DNA of 64,000 nucleotides from NCBI RefSeq assembly GCF_001747095.1, contig NZ_MDGP01000001.1:1533001-1597000 (forward strand), read 5' to 3'. The translations under genes were made by a program, and so were the position numbers. Of this stretch, positions 53,537 through 62,137 are shown piece after piece. The DNA is from Roseivirga sp. 4D4 (lineage in GTDB: Bacteria; Bacteroidota; Bacteroidia; Cytophagales; Cyclobacteriaceae). Position 1 is the stretch's first letter. Every line of letters begins with the position of its first letter. The notes beneath the pieces were generated by a model, which made no database searches, was not told the DNA's origin, and was given only the letters and a program-made list of their open reading frames with translations.

Positions 53537-54042
53537 TCATTAGACAGGCCAGAGTCTCAGATAGTAAGAAGCTCTCAATACTCTATAAAACCGTATACAT
53601 TCAAACATACGGCACTGAGGGAGTCTCAGATGAGTTTGCCAACTTTATCACAGTACAATTTGATCCCCAAAGAATTGAGAAGGTTATCATAGAAGATTCT
53701 GAGTGCATAATAGTCGCTGAGTTTAACAACAACATTGTTGGTGTAGCGGAAATTGAATTTGACAAAACGAGTCCTGTCGGTGACTTTGAAGCACCTGAAC
53801 TAAATAAACTTTACATACTTGACTGGTTCTGTGGAAAAGGTGTCGGATCAAAGCTCATGGCGGCTGTTGAAGAATTGATTGTTTCAAGGGGAATAAAACA
53901 TATCTGGCTATGGGTATTAGTTTCAAATCAAAGAGCAATCTCCTTCTACGAGAAACATGGGTTCCAGTGGATTGGTAATGCCCTATTCCCAATGGAAACT
54001 AATACTTATGAAAATAAAGTCATGCGAAAGTCCCTGGTCTAA
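53521..54042 (+). CDS. GNAT acetyltransferase, unknown substrate
   Basis: A 173-residue GNAT protein. The acetyl-CoA site is GKGVGSKLMAAVEELIVSRG (about residues 103-122), followed by the family end motif NQRAISFYEKHGFQWIG. Its N-terminal part (YKTVYIQTYGTEGVSDEFANFI) resembles GNATs annotated for small-molecule or protein acetylation. It is translationally coupled to the AAC(6')-like gene by a 16-base overlap. No specific substrate can be given. Confidence 0.82.
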   Translation: MENKIVIRQARVSDSKKLSILYKTVYIQTYGTEGVSDEFANFITVQFDPQRIEKVIIEDSECIIVAEFNNNIVGVAEIEFDKTSPVGDFEAPELNKLYILDWFCGKGVGSKLMAAVEELIVSRGIKHIWLWVLVSNQRAISFYEKHGFQWIGNALFPMETNTYENKVMRKSLV

Positions 54043-54098
54043 ATTATTATAAAAGAATCATTTAACTTATCGATAAAACTCATTTTACGATCATAAGT

Positions 54099-54653
54099 AT
54101 GTCTCTCACCAATCTAAAATCAGTAAAGAAACAGTTCGAATACTATAAATCACTCGGTGAAAAAACCTTCGCCCAAATCAGCGATGATGATCTCTTTTTC
54201 GAGTACAACGAACACAGTAATTCAATAGCTGTCACTGTCAATCATCTTTGGGGCAATATGCTCTCACGTTGGACAGATTTTTTGACAAGTGATGGGGAGA
54301 AGGAATGGCGTAATCGGGATCAAGAATTTGAATCTATCATTAAGACCAAAGAAGAACTCTTAGATAAATGGAACGAAGGGTGGGCTTGTGTCTTTAACGC
54401 CTTGGACTCAGTCAATGAAGATAACTTTGACACCAAAGTCTACATCCGCAATCAAGCACATAGCATTATGGATGCAGCACTGCGCCAACTCGCTCACTAT
54501 GCCTATCACATTGGGCAGATTGTCTACGTAGGCAGAATGCTATCTAAAGACTGGAATAGTCTTACAATCCCAAAAGGCAAATCGAAAGAATTCAATCAGG
54601 CCAAATTTGCCAAAGGCAAGCATGATGGTCATTTTACTGATGATATAAAGTAG
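54099..54653 (+). CDS. DUF1572 (DinB-superfamily) protein
   Basis: A 184-residue helical protein of the DUF1572 group in the DinB/YfiT superfamily. Candidate metal-binding histidines are in VTVNHLWGN (about residue 48) and in QLAHYAYHIGQI (about 130-141), matching the typical three-histidine site. Function is unknown; relatives may be thiol-dependent hydrolases or transferases. It follows the GNAT pair by 56 bases, forming a small three-gene group beside the palindrome-rich region. Confidence 0.82.
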   Translation: MSLTNLKSVKKQFEYYKSLGEKTFAQISDDDLFFEYNEHSNSIAVTVNHLWGNMLSRWTDFLTSDGEKEWRNRDQEFESIIKTKEELLDKWNEGWACVFNALDSVNEDNFDTKVYIRNQAHSIMDAALRQLAHYAYHIGQIVYVGRMLSKDWNSLTIPKGKSKEFNQAKFAKGKHDGHFTDDIK

Positions 54654-54706
54654 ATTTGACAGAGAAATACTACATCGTGTGAGCTGAACTAATTGCTAAA
54701 ACTGTC

Positions 54707-54753
54707 CTCCTCTTGGAGGAGCCTGCCTGCCGCAAGCAGGGTGTCCGAAGGAC
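54707..54753. repeat. Three adjacent short hairpins
   Basis: CTCCTC-TTG-GAGGAG, CCTGC-CGCAA-GCAGG and GTCC-GAA-GGAC follow one another within 47 bases, each with perfect arms. They resemble intergenic repeat pieces seen in Bacteroidota, but I cannot place the family. Confidence 0.6.
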
Positions 54754-54781
54754 GGAGGAGGTTAACCTTCTTAAGTACTCC

Positions 54782-54900
54782 CCCCTGGTTCGCACTTGTA
54801 GTGCGGACCTACCTTAGTTATATAATTAAAACACTTCAAGTGATAGATAAGAACAGCACTCAATACAAGTCTGCCTGACGGCAGACAGGTGAGCGCTAGG
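54782..54900. repeat. Intergenic repeat unit, copy 1
   Basis: Begins with the hairpin GGTTCGCACT-TGT-AGTGCGGACC and ends with AACAGCACTCA...GAGCGCTAGG, whose AGCACTCA and TGAGCGCT are inverted to each other (one mismatch). Between them lies an extra perfect hairpin GTCTGCC-TGAC-GGCAGAC. The first 36 bases recur in copy 2 with one change. Confidence 0.75.
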
Positions 54901-54958
54901 CAGTATATAAAACCCAAGGGGTTTCTTGGGACTATTAATCCTCCCCCTGCTGCGCCTC

Positions 54959-55042
54959 CCCCTGGTTCGCACTTGTAGTGCGGACCCACCTTAGATATAA
55001 TTTATAAGATAAAAACAGCACTCACTACAATTGAGCGCTAGG
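54959..55042. repeat. Intergenic repeat unit, copy 2
   Basis: Same start hairpin (28 bases identical to copy 1, 35 of 36 overall) and same AACAGCACTCA...GAGCGCTAGG end, but 35 bases shorter because the GTCTGCC hairpin is absent. The hairpin CCCAAG-GGGTTT-CTTGGG at 54913-54930 lies between the copies. Confidence 0.75.
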
Positions 55043-55051
55043 TAGAGAAGA

Positions 55052-56359
55052 TTACCCAAACAATGCCCCTGCAATCGTAGCCGTCATCATAGTGGCCAGT
55101 GTTGCAGCCATTAAGGCACGCATTCCCAGTTTAGAAAGATCTCCCTGACGCGAAGGCGCCAAACTACCAATCCCTCCTATTTGAATGGCAATGGATGAAA
55201 AGTTCGCAAAACCGCAAAGTGCATAAGTAGAAATCACTATGGCCTTTTGACTCAAGACGCCTGCCTCTTTCATTTCTGCAAGGCTTAGGTAAGCCACAAA
55301 TTCATTGATCACAGTCTTTTGCCCTATCAAACTTCCTACTTGCAATGTCTCAGCCCAGTCTACTCCCATGGCAAAGGCAAAGAGTCTAAAACCCTGTCCC
55401 AAAATATATTGAAGGCTAAAGCCATCGAAGACGCCATTAGTCGACTCTACTACAAAACTGTTAAGGCCAGTCCATTCACCAACACCATCTACTAGAATCC
55501 AGTTTACAGAATAGATCACTGCAATAAAGGCCAATAGCATTGCACCAATATTGGCTGCAAGCTTTAAACCATCGCTCGCTCCACCCGCCAATGCGTCAAT
55601 TACATTAACACCAATCTGGTCTTTGCTCACTTTTAATTCTTCATCCACCTCTTCCTGCTCTGGAAGGAAAATCTTAGCCATCAGAATGGCGGCAGGTGCA
55701 TTCATAATTGAAGCACTCAGAAGATAGGTAGCAAACTTGGCCTGCTGTTCTGGATCCCCTCCACCAAGAAAAGACACATAAGCGCCAAGCACAGAACCTG
55801 CGATAGTTGCCATCCCTCCTGTCATCAGACAGAGAAGCTCAGACTTGGTCATTTTACCAATAAATGGTTTGACGAGCAGCGGGGCTTCCGTCTGTCCAAG
55901 GAAGACATTACCCGCAGCAGACATTGACTCCGCTCCTGATAAGCGCATCGTCTTAGCCATTACCCAGGCGAAAACATAAACGATTTTCTGAAGAATGCCC
56001 AAATAATAAAGACCCGCTGTGATCGCAGAAAAGAAAATCACAGTAGGAAGGGCCTGAAAGACAAAAAGAAAACCCAAGCTATGGCTTACTCCCTCCACAG
56101 CGTCACTGTTCTTAGCCAAATCACCATAAAGAAACTCAGCTCCATTCAGCGCGAAGCTCAAAAAGGATACAAAACCCCGACTGACGAAGTCGAACATGTT
56201 CTTGACAAAGGGCACTTCTGCAATCAAGAGGGCAATAACTACTTGCATAGCAATGCCTACTCCAACAAGTCGCCAACTGATGGCCTTTTTATTGCCGGAT
56301 AGCAAATAGGCTATTCCGATCAACACTAAAAGGCCAATAATCGCTCTTATGATATCCAT
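55052..56359 (-). CDS. Concentrative nucleoside transporter (NupC/CNT family)
   Basis: A 435-residue CNT-family cation-nucleoside symporter in the inner membrane. It has about 10-11 hydrophobic helices, with GQTEAPLLVKPF (about residues 155-166) as the substrate-site motif, MTGGMATIAGSV and NEFVAYLSL further on, and the closing CGFANFSSIAIQIGGIG, all family hallmarks. It would import nucleosides that the kinase at the window start could phosphorylate, although the two genes are far apart. Palindromic repeats lie on both sides of it. Confidence 0.95.
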   Translation of the reverse strand: MDIIRAIIGLLVLIGIAYLLSGNKKAISWRLVGVGIAMQVVIALLIAEVPFVKNMFDFVSRGFVSFLSFALNGAEFLYGDLAKNSDAVEGVSHSLGFLFVFQALPTVIFFSAITAGLYYLGILQKIVYVFAWVMAKTMRLSGAESMSAAGNVFLGQTEAPLLVKPFIGKMTKSELLCLMTGGMATIAGSVLGAYVSFLGGGDPEQQAKFATYLLSASIMNAPAAILMAKIFLPEQEEVDEELKVSKDQIGVNVIDALAGGASDGLKLAANIGAMLLAFIAVIYSVNWILVDGVGEWTGLNSFVVESTNGVFDGFSLQYILGQGFRLFAFAMGVDWAETLQVGSLIGQKTVINEFVAYLSLAEMKEAGVLSQKAIVISTYALCGFANFSSIAIQIGGIGSLAPSRQGDLSKLGMRALMAATLATMMTATIAGALFG

Positions 56360-56397
56360 TTTTATTAGGGCATGGAAAGGTGTATTAAATAAAATGA

Positions 56398-56468
56398 CGT
56401 CATTCTGAACTCGTTTCAGAATCTTATTTACAAAATTCGGTAGATCCTGAAATCAATTCAGGATGACG
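56398..56468. repeat. Paired inverted repeat with 27-base arms (BIME-like)
   Basis: Arm 1 (56398-56424) and arm 2 (56442-56468) are inverted to each other with about 22 of 27 matches, and each arm is itself a hairpin (TTCTGAA / TTTCAGAA and TCCTGAAA / TTCAGGA). This form, starting CGTCATTCTGAA, is known to me as a common intergenic repeat in Bacteroidota genomes. It sits between the 3' end of the bifunctional-nuclease gene and the nucleoside transporter start. Confidence 0.75.
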
Positions 56469-56490
56469 TTCTATTACAACCCTTTCAGGA

Positions 56491-57078
56491 TTAACTTCTC
56501 TTATTTATCTCGTCTCTGATTTTGGCAGCACGTTCATAATCTTCAGCATTCAATGCCTCATCCAACATCTCATTTAGCTTTTCTAATGAAAAGTCCTGAA
56601 GTCTTTCATCAGATTTAGAAACAAGAATAGGTTCTTCACTCTCCTCTTCCAACAGCTCTTCCTCATCTGTCAAAATGATTCCCGCTTCAGCCAAAACAGA
56701 TTCATGGGTATAAAAAGGTACTTCGAATCGAATACCAATGGCGATTGCATCTGACGGTCTGGCATCTACTTCAATTGTCTTGATTCCATCCGTACAAACA
56801 ATTTTGGCAAAGAAAACACCTTCCTTGAGGTCGGAGATAATGATCTCTGTCACTTCAAAGTTAAACCCATGAGCAAACGACTTAAACAAGTCGTGTGTCA
56901 TGGGTCTATTTGGTGTTATTTTCTCAATTTCAAGGGCAATCGCTTGCGCCTCAAACATACCGATGATAATTGGTAGTCTTCTTTCTCCTTCGACCTCACC
57001 TAGTACCAGGGCAAAAGAGCCCGTAGTTTGGGACTGGCTTGAAGAAAGCCCAAGAATTTCAATCTGTACCTTACTCAA
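56491..57078 (-). CDS. Bifunctional nuclease family protein (DUF151 with UVR tail)
   Basis: A 195-residue protein with a DUF151 domain (about residues 1-135; LGLSSSQSQTTGSFALVLGE, RRLPIIIGMFEAQAIALE, ARPSDAIAIGIR) and a C-terminal UVR-like helical hairpin (LNEMLDEALNAEDYERAAKIRDEI). DUF151 proteins from plants have nuclease activity; the bacterial role is unclear. The start is TTG, matching the family N-terminus, with no ATG nearby. It is the last gene of an operon with etfB and etfA, 16 bases after etfA. Confidence 0.9.
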   Translation of the reverse strand: MSKVQIEILGLSSSQSQTTGSFALVLGEVEGERRLPIIIGMFEAQAIALEIEKITPNRPMTHDLFKSFAHGFNFEVTEIIISDLKEGVFFAKIVCTDGIKTIEVDARPSDAIAIGIRFEVPFYTHESVLAEAGIILTDEEELLEEESEEPILVSKSDERLQDFSLEKLNEMLDEALNAEDYERAAKIRDEINKRS

Positions 57079-57094
57079 TGCTAAAAAATCTAAG

Positions 57095-58045
57095 CTATTG
57101 TGCCGCTTTCAGCGCCTCATTCAATTTAGGTAAGACATCAAAAGCGTCTCCTACAATACCATAATCGGCAGCTTTGAAGAAAGGAGCTTCTTCGTCTTTA
57201 TTAATTACGACAATATACTTAGAAGAATTGACACCTGCCAAGTGCTGAATAGCGCCTGAAATACCAACAGCAACATATAGTGTCGGACTTACCTTCACAC
57301 CAGTTTGACCAACGTGCTCATGGTGAGGTCTCCAGTCCATATCTGATACTGGTTTTGAACAACCAGTCGCTGCACCTAAAGTACCCGCGAGGTCTTCAAT
57401 AATCCCCCAGTTTTCAGGTCCTTTTAGACCACGTCCTCCTGATACTACTATATCAGCTTCTGGAAGTAACACATCACCTTCTGCCTTTTCAGTCGATGTG
57501 ATTTTTGCACCAAACAAGCTATCATCAAGGCTTACACTAAAGGCTTCGACTGAAGCGGATCCGCCATCCTCTTTGATCTCTACTGCATTCTTCTTAATGG
57601 CCAAAACTTTCTTATCCGTAGTCATACTCACGTTTGCGAAAGCTTTACCTGTGTAAATGCTTCGCTTCACCTGAAAACCATTTGAAGTATCAGGCAATGA
57701 AACGACATTTGATACTAGAGAAGCACCTAATTTCATAGACACTCTTCCAACTACAGCATCTGCCAAGGAAGACTTAGCAGTAACAACTACATCAGCACCT
57801 GTTTCATTTGCAGCTGCTGCTATTGCCTCAGCGTATGGCTGAATAAGCCCAGCATTTAACCTTTCGTCCGCAACGTGTAATACTTTCAATGCACCATTCT
57901 GCCCTGCAGTTGCTAGTTCATCAGCACTTACTGTACCCAATGCCAAAGCTGTAACATCACCTAAGGCTGCTCCATAAGAGATAGCTTCTCTTGAAGATTT
58001 TTTAATCTTACCGTCTTCTGTTTCTATAAATACTAAAACTGACAT
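57095..58045 (-). CDS. etfA: Electron transfer flavoprotein alpha subunit
   Basis: A 316-residue ETF alpha subunit. It binds FAD with motif VVSGGRGLKGPENW (about residues 200-213), followed by GAATGCSKPVSDMDWRPHHEHVGQTG and SGAIQHLAG, the classic signature. ETF carries electrons from acyl-CoA dehydrogenases to the respiratory chain. It follows etfB by five bases. Together with the acyl-CoA enzymes elsewhere in the window it points to fatty-acid oxidation (inference). Confidence 0.97.
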   Translation of the reverse strand: MSVLVFIETEDGKIKKSSREAISYGAALGDVTALALGTVSADELATAGQNGALKVLHVADERLNAGLIQPYAEAIAAAANETGADVVVTAKSSLADAVVGRVSMKLGASLVSNVVSLPDTSNGFQVKRSIYTGKAFANVSMTTDKKVLAIKKNAVEIKEDGGSASVEAFSVSLDDSLFGAKITSTEKAEGDVLLPEADIVVSGGRGLKGPENWGIIEDLAGTLGAATGCSKPVSDMDWRPHHEHVGQTGVKVSPTLYVAVGISGAIQHLAGVNSSKYIVVINKDEEAPFFKAADYGIVGDAFDVLPKLNEALKAAQ

Positions 58046-58050
58046 ATCTC

Positions 58051-58788
58051 TTAGATTACTTTGGCTTCGTTTTTCAATAGGTCAACCAACTCACTTACAT
58101 TGTCGGCATCAATCATTTTCACCGCTCCTTTTGCTGGTGGCAACTCATAGGCAGAAATCGCGCTATGAACAGTTGCATCTGAAGGCTCAACCACATTCAA
58201 TGGTTTGGTTCTAGCCGACATAATTCCTCTCATATTAGGGATCTTCCACTCAGCGATCGGCTCTTGACAGCCTGCTACAAATGGTAGCGAGACTTCTAAC
58301 TTCTCTTTACCCCCTTCTATCTCTCTGGTAATCTTTGCATTACCTCCCTCAACTTCAAGTTGCATCACTGGTGAGAATGAAGGCAATCCCAACAGCTCTC
58401 CAACCATACCATGCACCATACCTCCGTTGAAATCGATAGACTCACGACCCATCAAAATCAAATCATAATCTCCTTCTTTAGCAATAGCCGCAATCTGATT
58501 TGCCACAAAGAATGAATCCGATGGAAAGGCATTCACACGAATGGCCTCATCAGCTCCAATTGCCAAAGCTTTTCTAATGGTTGGATCGCTATCCGCTTCA
58601 CCAACGTTCAATACTGTAATTTTCCCTCCGTTCTGCTCTTTCAACTCAACAGCTCTTGCCAATGCATAATCATCATAAGGACCTATGATAAACTGTACAC
58701 CATTCTTATCGAATTCGGTGTTGTCATTGGTAAACGCAATGCGTGAAGTAGTGTCAGGAACATGTGTGATACAAACTAATATGTTCAT
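58051..58788 (-). CDS. etfB: Electron transfer flavoprotein beta subunit
   Basis: A 245-residue ETF beta subunit. Typical parts are VCITHVPDTTSRI at the N-terminus, INPYDDYALARAVELKE (here FIIGPYDDYALARAVE, near 33), LGREAID-like LMGRESIDFNGGMVHGMVGELLGLP, and GCQEPIAEWKIPNMRGIMSAR. It binds AMP and pairs with EtfA. It is the first gene of the etfB-etfA-bifunctional-nuclease operon. It is divergent from the TPR-protein gene. Confidence 0.97.
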   Translation of the reverse strand: MNILVCITHVPDTTSRIAFTNDNTEFDKNGVQFIIGPYDDYALARAVELKEQNGGKITVLNVGEADSDPTIRKALAIGADEAIRVNAFPSDSFFVANQIAAIAKEGDYDLILMGRESIDFNGGMVHGMVGELLGLPSFSPVMQLEVEGGNAKITREIEGGKEKLEVSLPFVAGCQEPIAEWKIPNMRGIMSARTKPLNVVEPSDATVHSAISAYELPPAKGAVKMIDADNVSELVDLLKNEAKVI

Positions 58789-58892
58789 GCTTACTTGTTT
58801 AATGATTTTAGTATCAACTGTATGATTGTCATTCTGGTTTAGCTCGAAAGCAGTTAATCAGACAAATGACGAATAAAGACAAGCTAGATGCC

Positions 58893-58900
58893 TAAATTTG
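58893..58900 (+). promoter_or_regulatory. -7 box (TAnnTTTG) for the small TPR gene
   Basis: TAAATTTG matches the consensus exactly and lies 47 bases before the preferred ATG. Because it is itself inside a longer open frame (from 58888), it helps decide the start: the extra N-terminal 20 codons would overlap the promoter. Confidence 0.5.
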
Positions 58901-58947
58901 CCCCGAAGATAGCCAATAAACAAGTAAATAAAAACGGAGTAGGCCGA

Positions 58948-59271
58948 ATGAATCAAACCCGAATAGACTTACTGAAAAAGTACATCGAAGAAGAGCCAAA
59001 TGATCCCTTTAATCATTATGGTTTGGCCTGTGAATACCTATCTAACAAACCGGAAGAAGCCTTAAAAATTTTTCGAGAATTGCTGGCCCATCATGCCGAT
59101 TATCTCCCCACCTATTATCAAGCAGGCCAGCTCTTGGAAGCTTTTGAAGAAGAGGAAGAAGCACTGAAAGTCTATGAACTGGGTATGACTTTGGCCAAAG
59201 CACAAAACAATTCTAAAACCTTTCAAGAGCTCAACTCTGTACACCAGAATTTGCTCTTTGAAATGGATTAA
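58948..59271 (+). CDS. Small TPR-repeat protein
   Basis: A 107-residue soluble protein. It starts MNQTRIDLLKKYIEEEPNDPFNHYGLACEYL, with TPR helix pairs (PEEALKIFRELLAHHADYLPTYYQAGQLLEAFEEEEEALKVYELGM). The frame is open 20 codons upstream, but a -7 box overlaps that part and the family as I recall it begins at MNQ, so the later ATG is used. It likely acts as a protein-protein adaptor. The next gene, a kinase with TPR repeats, starts 40 bases downstream. Confidence 0.82.
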   Translation: MNQTRIDLLKKYIEEEPNDPFNHYGLACEYLSNKPEEALKIFRELLAHHADYLPTYYQAGQLLEAFEEEEEALKVYELGMTLAKAQNNSKTFQELNSVHQNLLFEMD

Positions 59272-59311
59272 CTATAATTGATTCCTTCTAGATAAGTCAT
59301 TGGGACAATAC

Positions 59312-61336
59312 ATGATGGAATTTGGAAAAACATGTCGCTGGATACTCTCCGCACTAACCCTACTGATTATCAGTCACCTATCCTATGCTCAAGAAATAGA
59401 TGAGCAGGAACTATTGTCCAGAATGCATAGGGATATTTCAAACCTTGTGAACTCTGGGAAGGCCGATACTGTCAAGAAGCTTGGTTTCGCGGGTAAGGAC
59501 TTGGCCTTGAAGCTTGGGAATCAAAACGAGTTAGCCTATTTCAATTATATGCTTGGAGCAATTTATCGATATGAGTCTCCTATTGTTTCGAAGCAATACT
59601 TGGATACAGCCTTGTCAATCTCCAAAAAGGTGGATTATAAGGTGGGAGAAATGCTTGCCTACAGTTCATTAAGCAAGCTAATGGTCAACCGAGGGCAATA
59701 TGACAGTGCACTGCTTTACGAACATAGAAGTACAGAGATTCTCAATAGTTTCCCAGACTCCGAGAAAAAATTTAGAGAATTAGTAAAGTCCCATAATAGC
59801 CTTGGGGTCATCTACAGAAATAAAACGGACTTTGTTAAGTCAATGAAGGCTTTCACTGATGCATATGCCTTGGCCCTCAAATACGGTCATATTAATCTTG
59901 CCAACTATGCCAAACTAAACATCGCCTCAACCAACAGGTCGATGGGCCGTTTTGAAGAGGCTAAAATTCATTATGGTAAGGTGGTGGCATATTCCGATTC
60001 GGTTGATAATGCACAACTCAAAACCTGGTCTTTTCTAGGCCTAGCAGAGTTAAGCGCCATGGATTTAGATTACAATAAATCCTTAGACTATTACAGGCAA
60101 GCTATAAAAATCTCAAAAAGAGATAAAAACACCAGTCTCAGAGAAATCTCACTTCAAATTGGCAATGTTTTTACAAAGCTTGGACAGTTAGACAGTGCCA
60201 ACTTTTACATAGACCTTGCAGAAACACTTGTAGTCGAAGATAAGAATGACGCCTATTATATAGAATTAAGAATAGCTCGATCTTATGTTGACATGGCAAA
60301 TGAAAACCTTAGTGCAGCCCAAAAAAAATTAGAAGAAGCACTAGTTAAGACACAGGAAAAAGTATTACCAAATCAGGAAGCAGTAATACTAGAGTTACTT
60401 TCAGATCTATACGCCCAAAAGGAAGATTTTCGAACGAGCTATAAATACTTCAAAGCATTTAAAGTATTGGATGACAGCATCTTCAGCTCAAAAAACTTGC
60501 ATAGTATTAACTCTATACAGTATCAGTTTGACACCGAAATAAAAAATCAGAAAATCACAAACCTGGAACAATTAGCAAATAATCAAACCATCCAGATTCG
60601 GAGCAAGAATAAGCTAATACTCATTTCGGTAATTGCCTTTGCCCTTTTGATAAGTCTGATCTATGTTATCTACAAACAGAAAGTCGATCATGCTAAGAGT
60701 AATGAACTACTTGCCAAACTAAAACTATCAAATGCACAACTGAGCCCGCATTTTCTCTTTAACTCGTTGAGTGCAATTCAACAGCTCGTCTTGGAAAACC
60801 ACAAACCACTGGAAACGGCAGATTACCTCTCCAAATTTTCAAGACTTACGAGAAAAATGCTAGAGTTTACCGAATTGGAGAGCATTAGCCTAGAAGATGA
60901 ATTGACCTTTTTGGAGAACTACCTTTCTCTACAAAAACTGAGGTTTGGAGAGCGGTTTGAGTTTGAAATCAATACTCCAAAAGACCTGTTCACAAGTAAC
61001 TTTTACATTCCACCATTAATCACACAACCATTCGTGGAGAATTCCCTTGAACATGGTTTCAGAGGATCAAAAGACAATAATAAGATTACAATTAACATTA
61101 TTGAGACTCAAAGGGGAATTCAGCTTGTGATTGAAGACAATGGTGTTGGCATTGATTCAACCCTGCACCTAAAGAGTGAATTAAAAGAATCCAAAGCGCT
61201 GAGCTTGACCAAAGGGCGGATTAAATTCTGGGAACGAAAAACAGGAATGACAACCTCTATGGACATCTCTGATCTCTCTAATATTATTCCTGGAGCTCAT
61301 GGAACGAGAATCACACTAACATTTCCCGGTTTATGA
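59312..61336 (+). CDS. LytS-type sensor histidine kinase with TPR domain
   Basis: A 674-residue kinase. After a signal sequence (MMEFGKTCRW...HLSYAQ) come TPR repeats (about residues 30-400, e.g. ELVKSHNSLGVIYRNK, LKTWSFLGLAELSAM) facing the periplasm, one membrane helix (about 432-452) and a His_kinase domain of the LytS/YehU group. The phospho-acceptor is H480 in LSPHFLFNSL, and the ATP site has FVENSLEHGF and EDNGVGID. The start is taken as ATG at 59312. It overlaps its regulator gene by four bases. Confidence 0.93.
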   Translation: MMEFGKTCRWILSALTLLIISHLSYAQEIDEQELLSRMHRDISNLVNSGKADTVKKLGFAGKDLALKLGNQNELAYFNYMLGAIYRYESPIVSKQYLDTALSISKKVDYKVGEMLAYSSLSKLMVNRGQYDSALLYEHRSTEILNSFPDSEKKFRELVKSHNSLGVIYRNKTDFVKSMKAFTDAYALALKYGHINLANYAKLNIASTNRSMGRFEEAKIHYGKVVAYSDSVDNAQLKTWSFLGLAELSAMDLDYNKSLDYYRQAIKISKRDKNTSLREISLQIGNVFTKLGQLDSANFYIDLAETLVVEDKNDAYYIELRIARSYVDMANENLSAAQKKLEEALVKTQEKVLPNQEAVILELLSDLYAQKEDFRTSYKYFKAFKVLDDSIFSSKNLHSINSIQYQFDTEIKNQKITNLEQLANNQTIQIRSKNKLILISVIAFALLISLIYVIYKQKVDHAKSNELLAKLKLSNAQLSPHFLFNSLSAIQQLVLENHKPLETADYLSKFSRLTRKMLEFTELESISLEDELTFLENYLSLQKLRFGERFEFEINTPKDLFTSNFYIPPLITQPFVENSLEHGFRGSKDNNKITINIIETQRGIQLVIEDNGVGIDSTLHLKSELKESKALSLTKGRIKFWERKTGMTTSMDISDLSNIIPGAHGTRITLTFPGL

Positions 61337-62070
61337 AAGCGATTATCATTGATGATGAACAGCATGCTCATGCCATTATTAAGAATTACCTAGCGCTTGA
61401 GCCCTACCCTATAGAAATCATAGGTTCTGCATTTAGTGTTCACGAAGGGGTGGCTTTAATCAAAAAGGCAGCTCCAGACCTAATCTTCTTGGACATTGAA
61501 ATGGAAGATGGAACAGGTTTTGACCTTTTGAATAAAATAGGGACTCCTTACCCCAATGTAATTTTTATCACGGCTTATAACCACTTTGCTGTTCAGGCAT
61601 TTCAGTTCAATGCCATCGATTACCTTGTCAAACCCCTTGATCATAGCCTATTCAAACAAGCGATTGATAGAGCAAAAAATCAATATGACTTTAATATAGT
61701 TCATGAACAGTTAGAGTTATTGAACGAATCATTGCGATCTAATAAGTTGGGCAAGAGAATCGTCCTAAGAGATGCAGAGAGTATCCACTTTGTTGACACA
61801 AGCGATATTCAGTACTGCAGTGCAGAAGGAAGCTACACTGCTTTTCATCTCAAAGATGACTCCAAAATCATTGTATCAAGGCACTTAAAGGAATATGAAT
61901 CATTGCTACTTCAATTTCAATTTTTGAGAATACATCGATCCTATATTATCAATGGTCTTGAAGTTAGTAGGTACGATAAAGCGGAAGGAAACCTTATCCT
62001 GAAGGGAGGCGCTCGTCTGCCTATATCAATAAAGAAGGAACAATTACTTAAGCTTCTTTCTAGCACTTAA
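61333..62070 (+). CDS. LytTR-family response regulator
   Basis: A 245-residue two-domain regulator. The receiver has D8, D9 and the phospho-acceptor D54 in FLDIEMEDG, plus K108 in YLVKPLD. The LytTR DNA-binding domain (about residues 145-243) has the hallmark FLRIHRSYIIN and ends with LKGGARLPISIKKE. Such regulators respond to the LytS-type kinase encoded just upstream (ATGA overlap). Targets are unknown; two palindromes lie upstream of the next lipoprotein gene, but they do not resemble the usual LytTR direct repeats. Confidence 0.95.
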   Translation: MKAIIIDDEQHAHAIIKNYLALEPYPIEIIGSAFSVHEGVALIKKAAPDLIFLDIEMEDGTGFDLLNKIGTPYPNVIFITAYNHFAVQAFQFNAIDYLVKPLDHSLFKQAIDRAKNQYDFNIVHEQLELLNESLRSNKLGKRIVLRDAESIHFVDTSDIQYCSAEGSYTAFHLKDDSKIIVSRHLKEYESLLLQFQFLRIHRSYIINGLEVSRYDKAEGNLILKGGARLPISIKKEQLLKLLSST

Positions 62071-62137
62071 GCTCCTTTACCAAAAAAAGAACGGTGCTTA
62101 TCAACAAACGGGGTAGCAACGTCAATAATTCCATTTT

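Larger units (their letters stand above)
54654..55051. other. Palindrome-packed intergenic region with no gene
   Basis: This 398-base gap lies between the DUF1572 gene and the convergent nucleoside transporter. It holds at least eight short perfect or near-perfect palindromes and a partly duplicated unit, listed as repeats below. Apparent frames here are only the translated repeats: a minus-strand frame reads GPHYKCEPGG twice. No RNA gene or insertion-sequence ends were recognised. Confidence 0.75.

Noticed and set aside
54771..54989. Minus-strand open frame reading GPHYKCEPGG twice
   Set aside because: It is the translation of the duplicated hairpin repeat, with no start context and no homology.
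54654..55051. Integron attC sites beside the GNAT genes
   Set aside because: No R/R' and L/L' boxes of the GTTRRRY type and no integrase nearby; the hairpins are of another kind.
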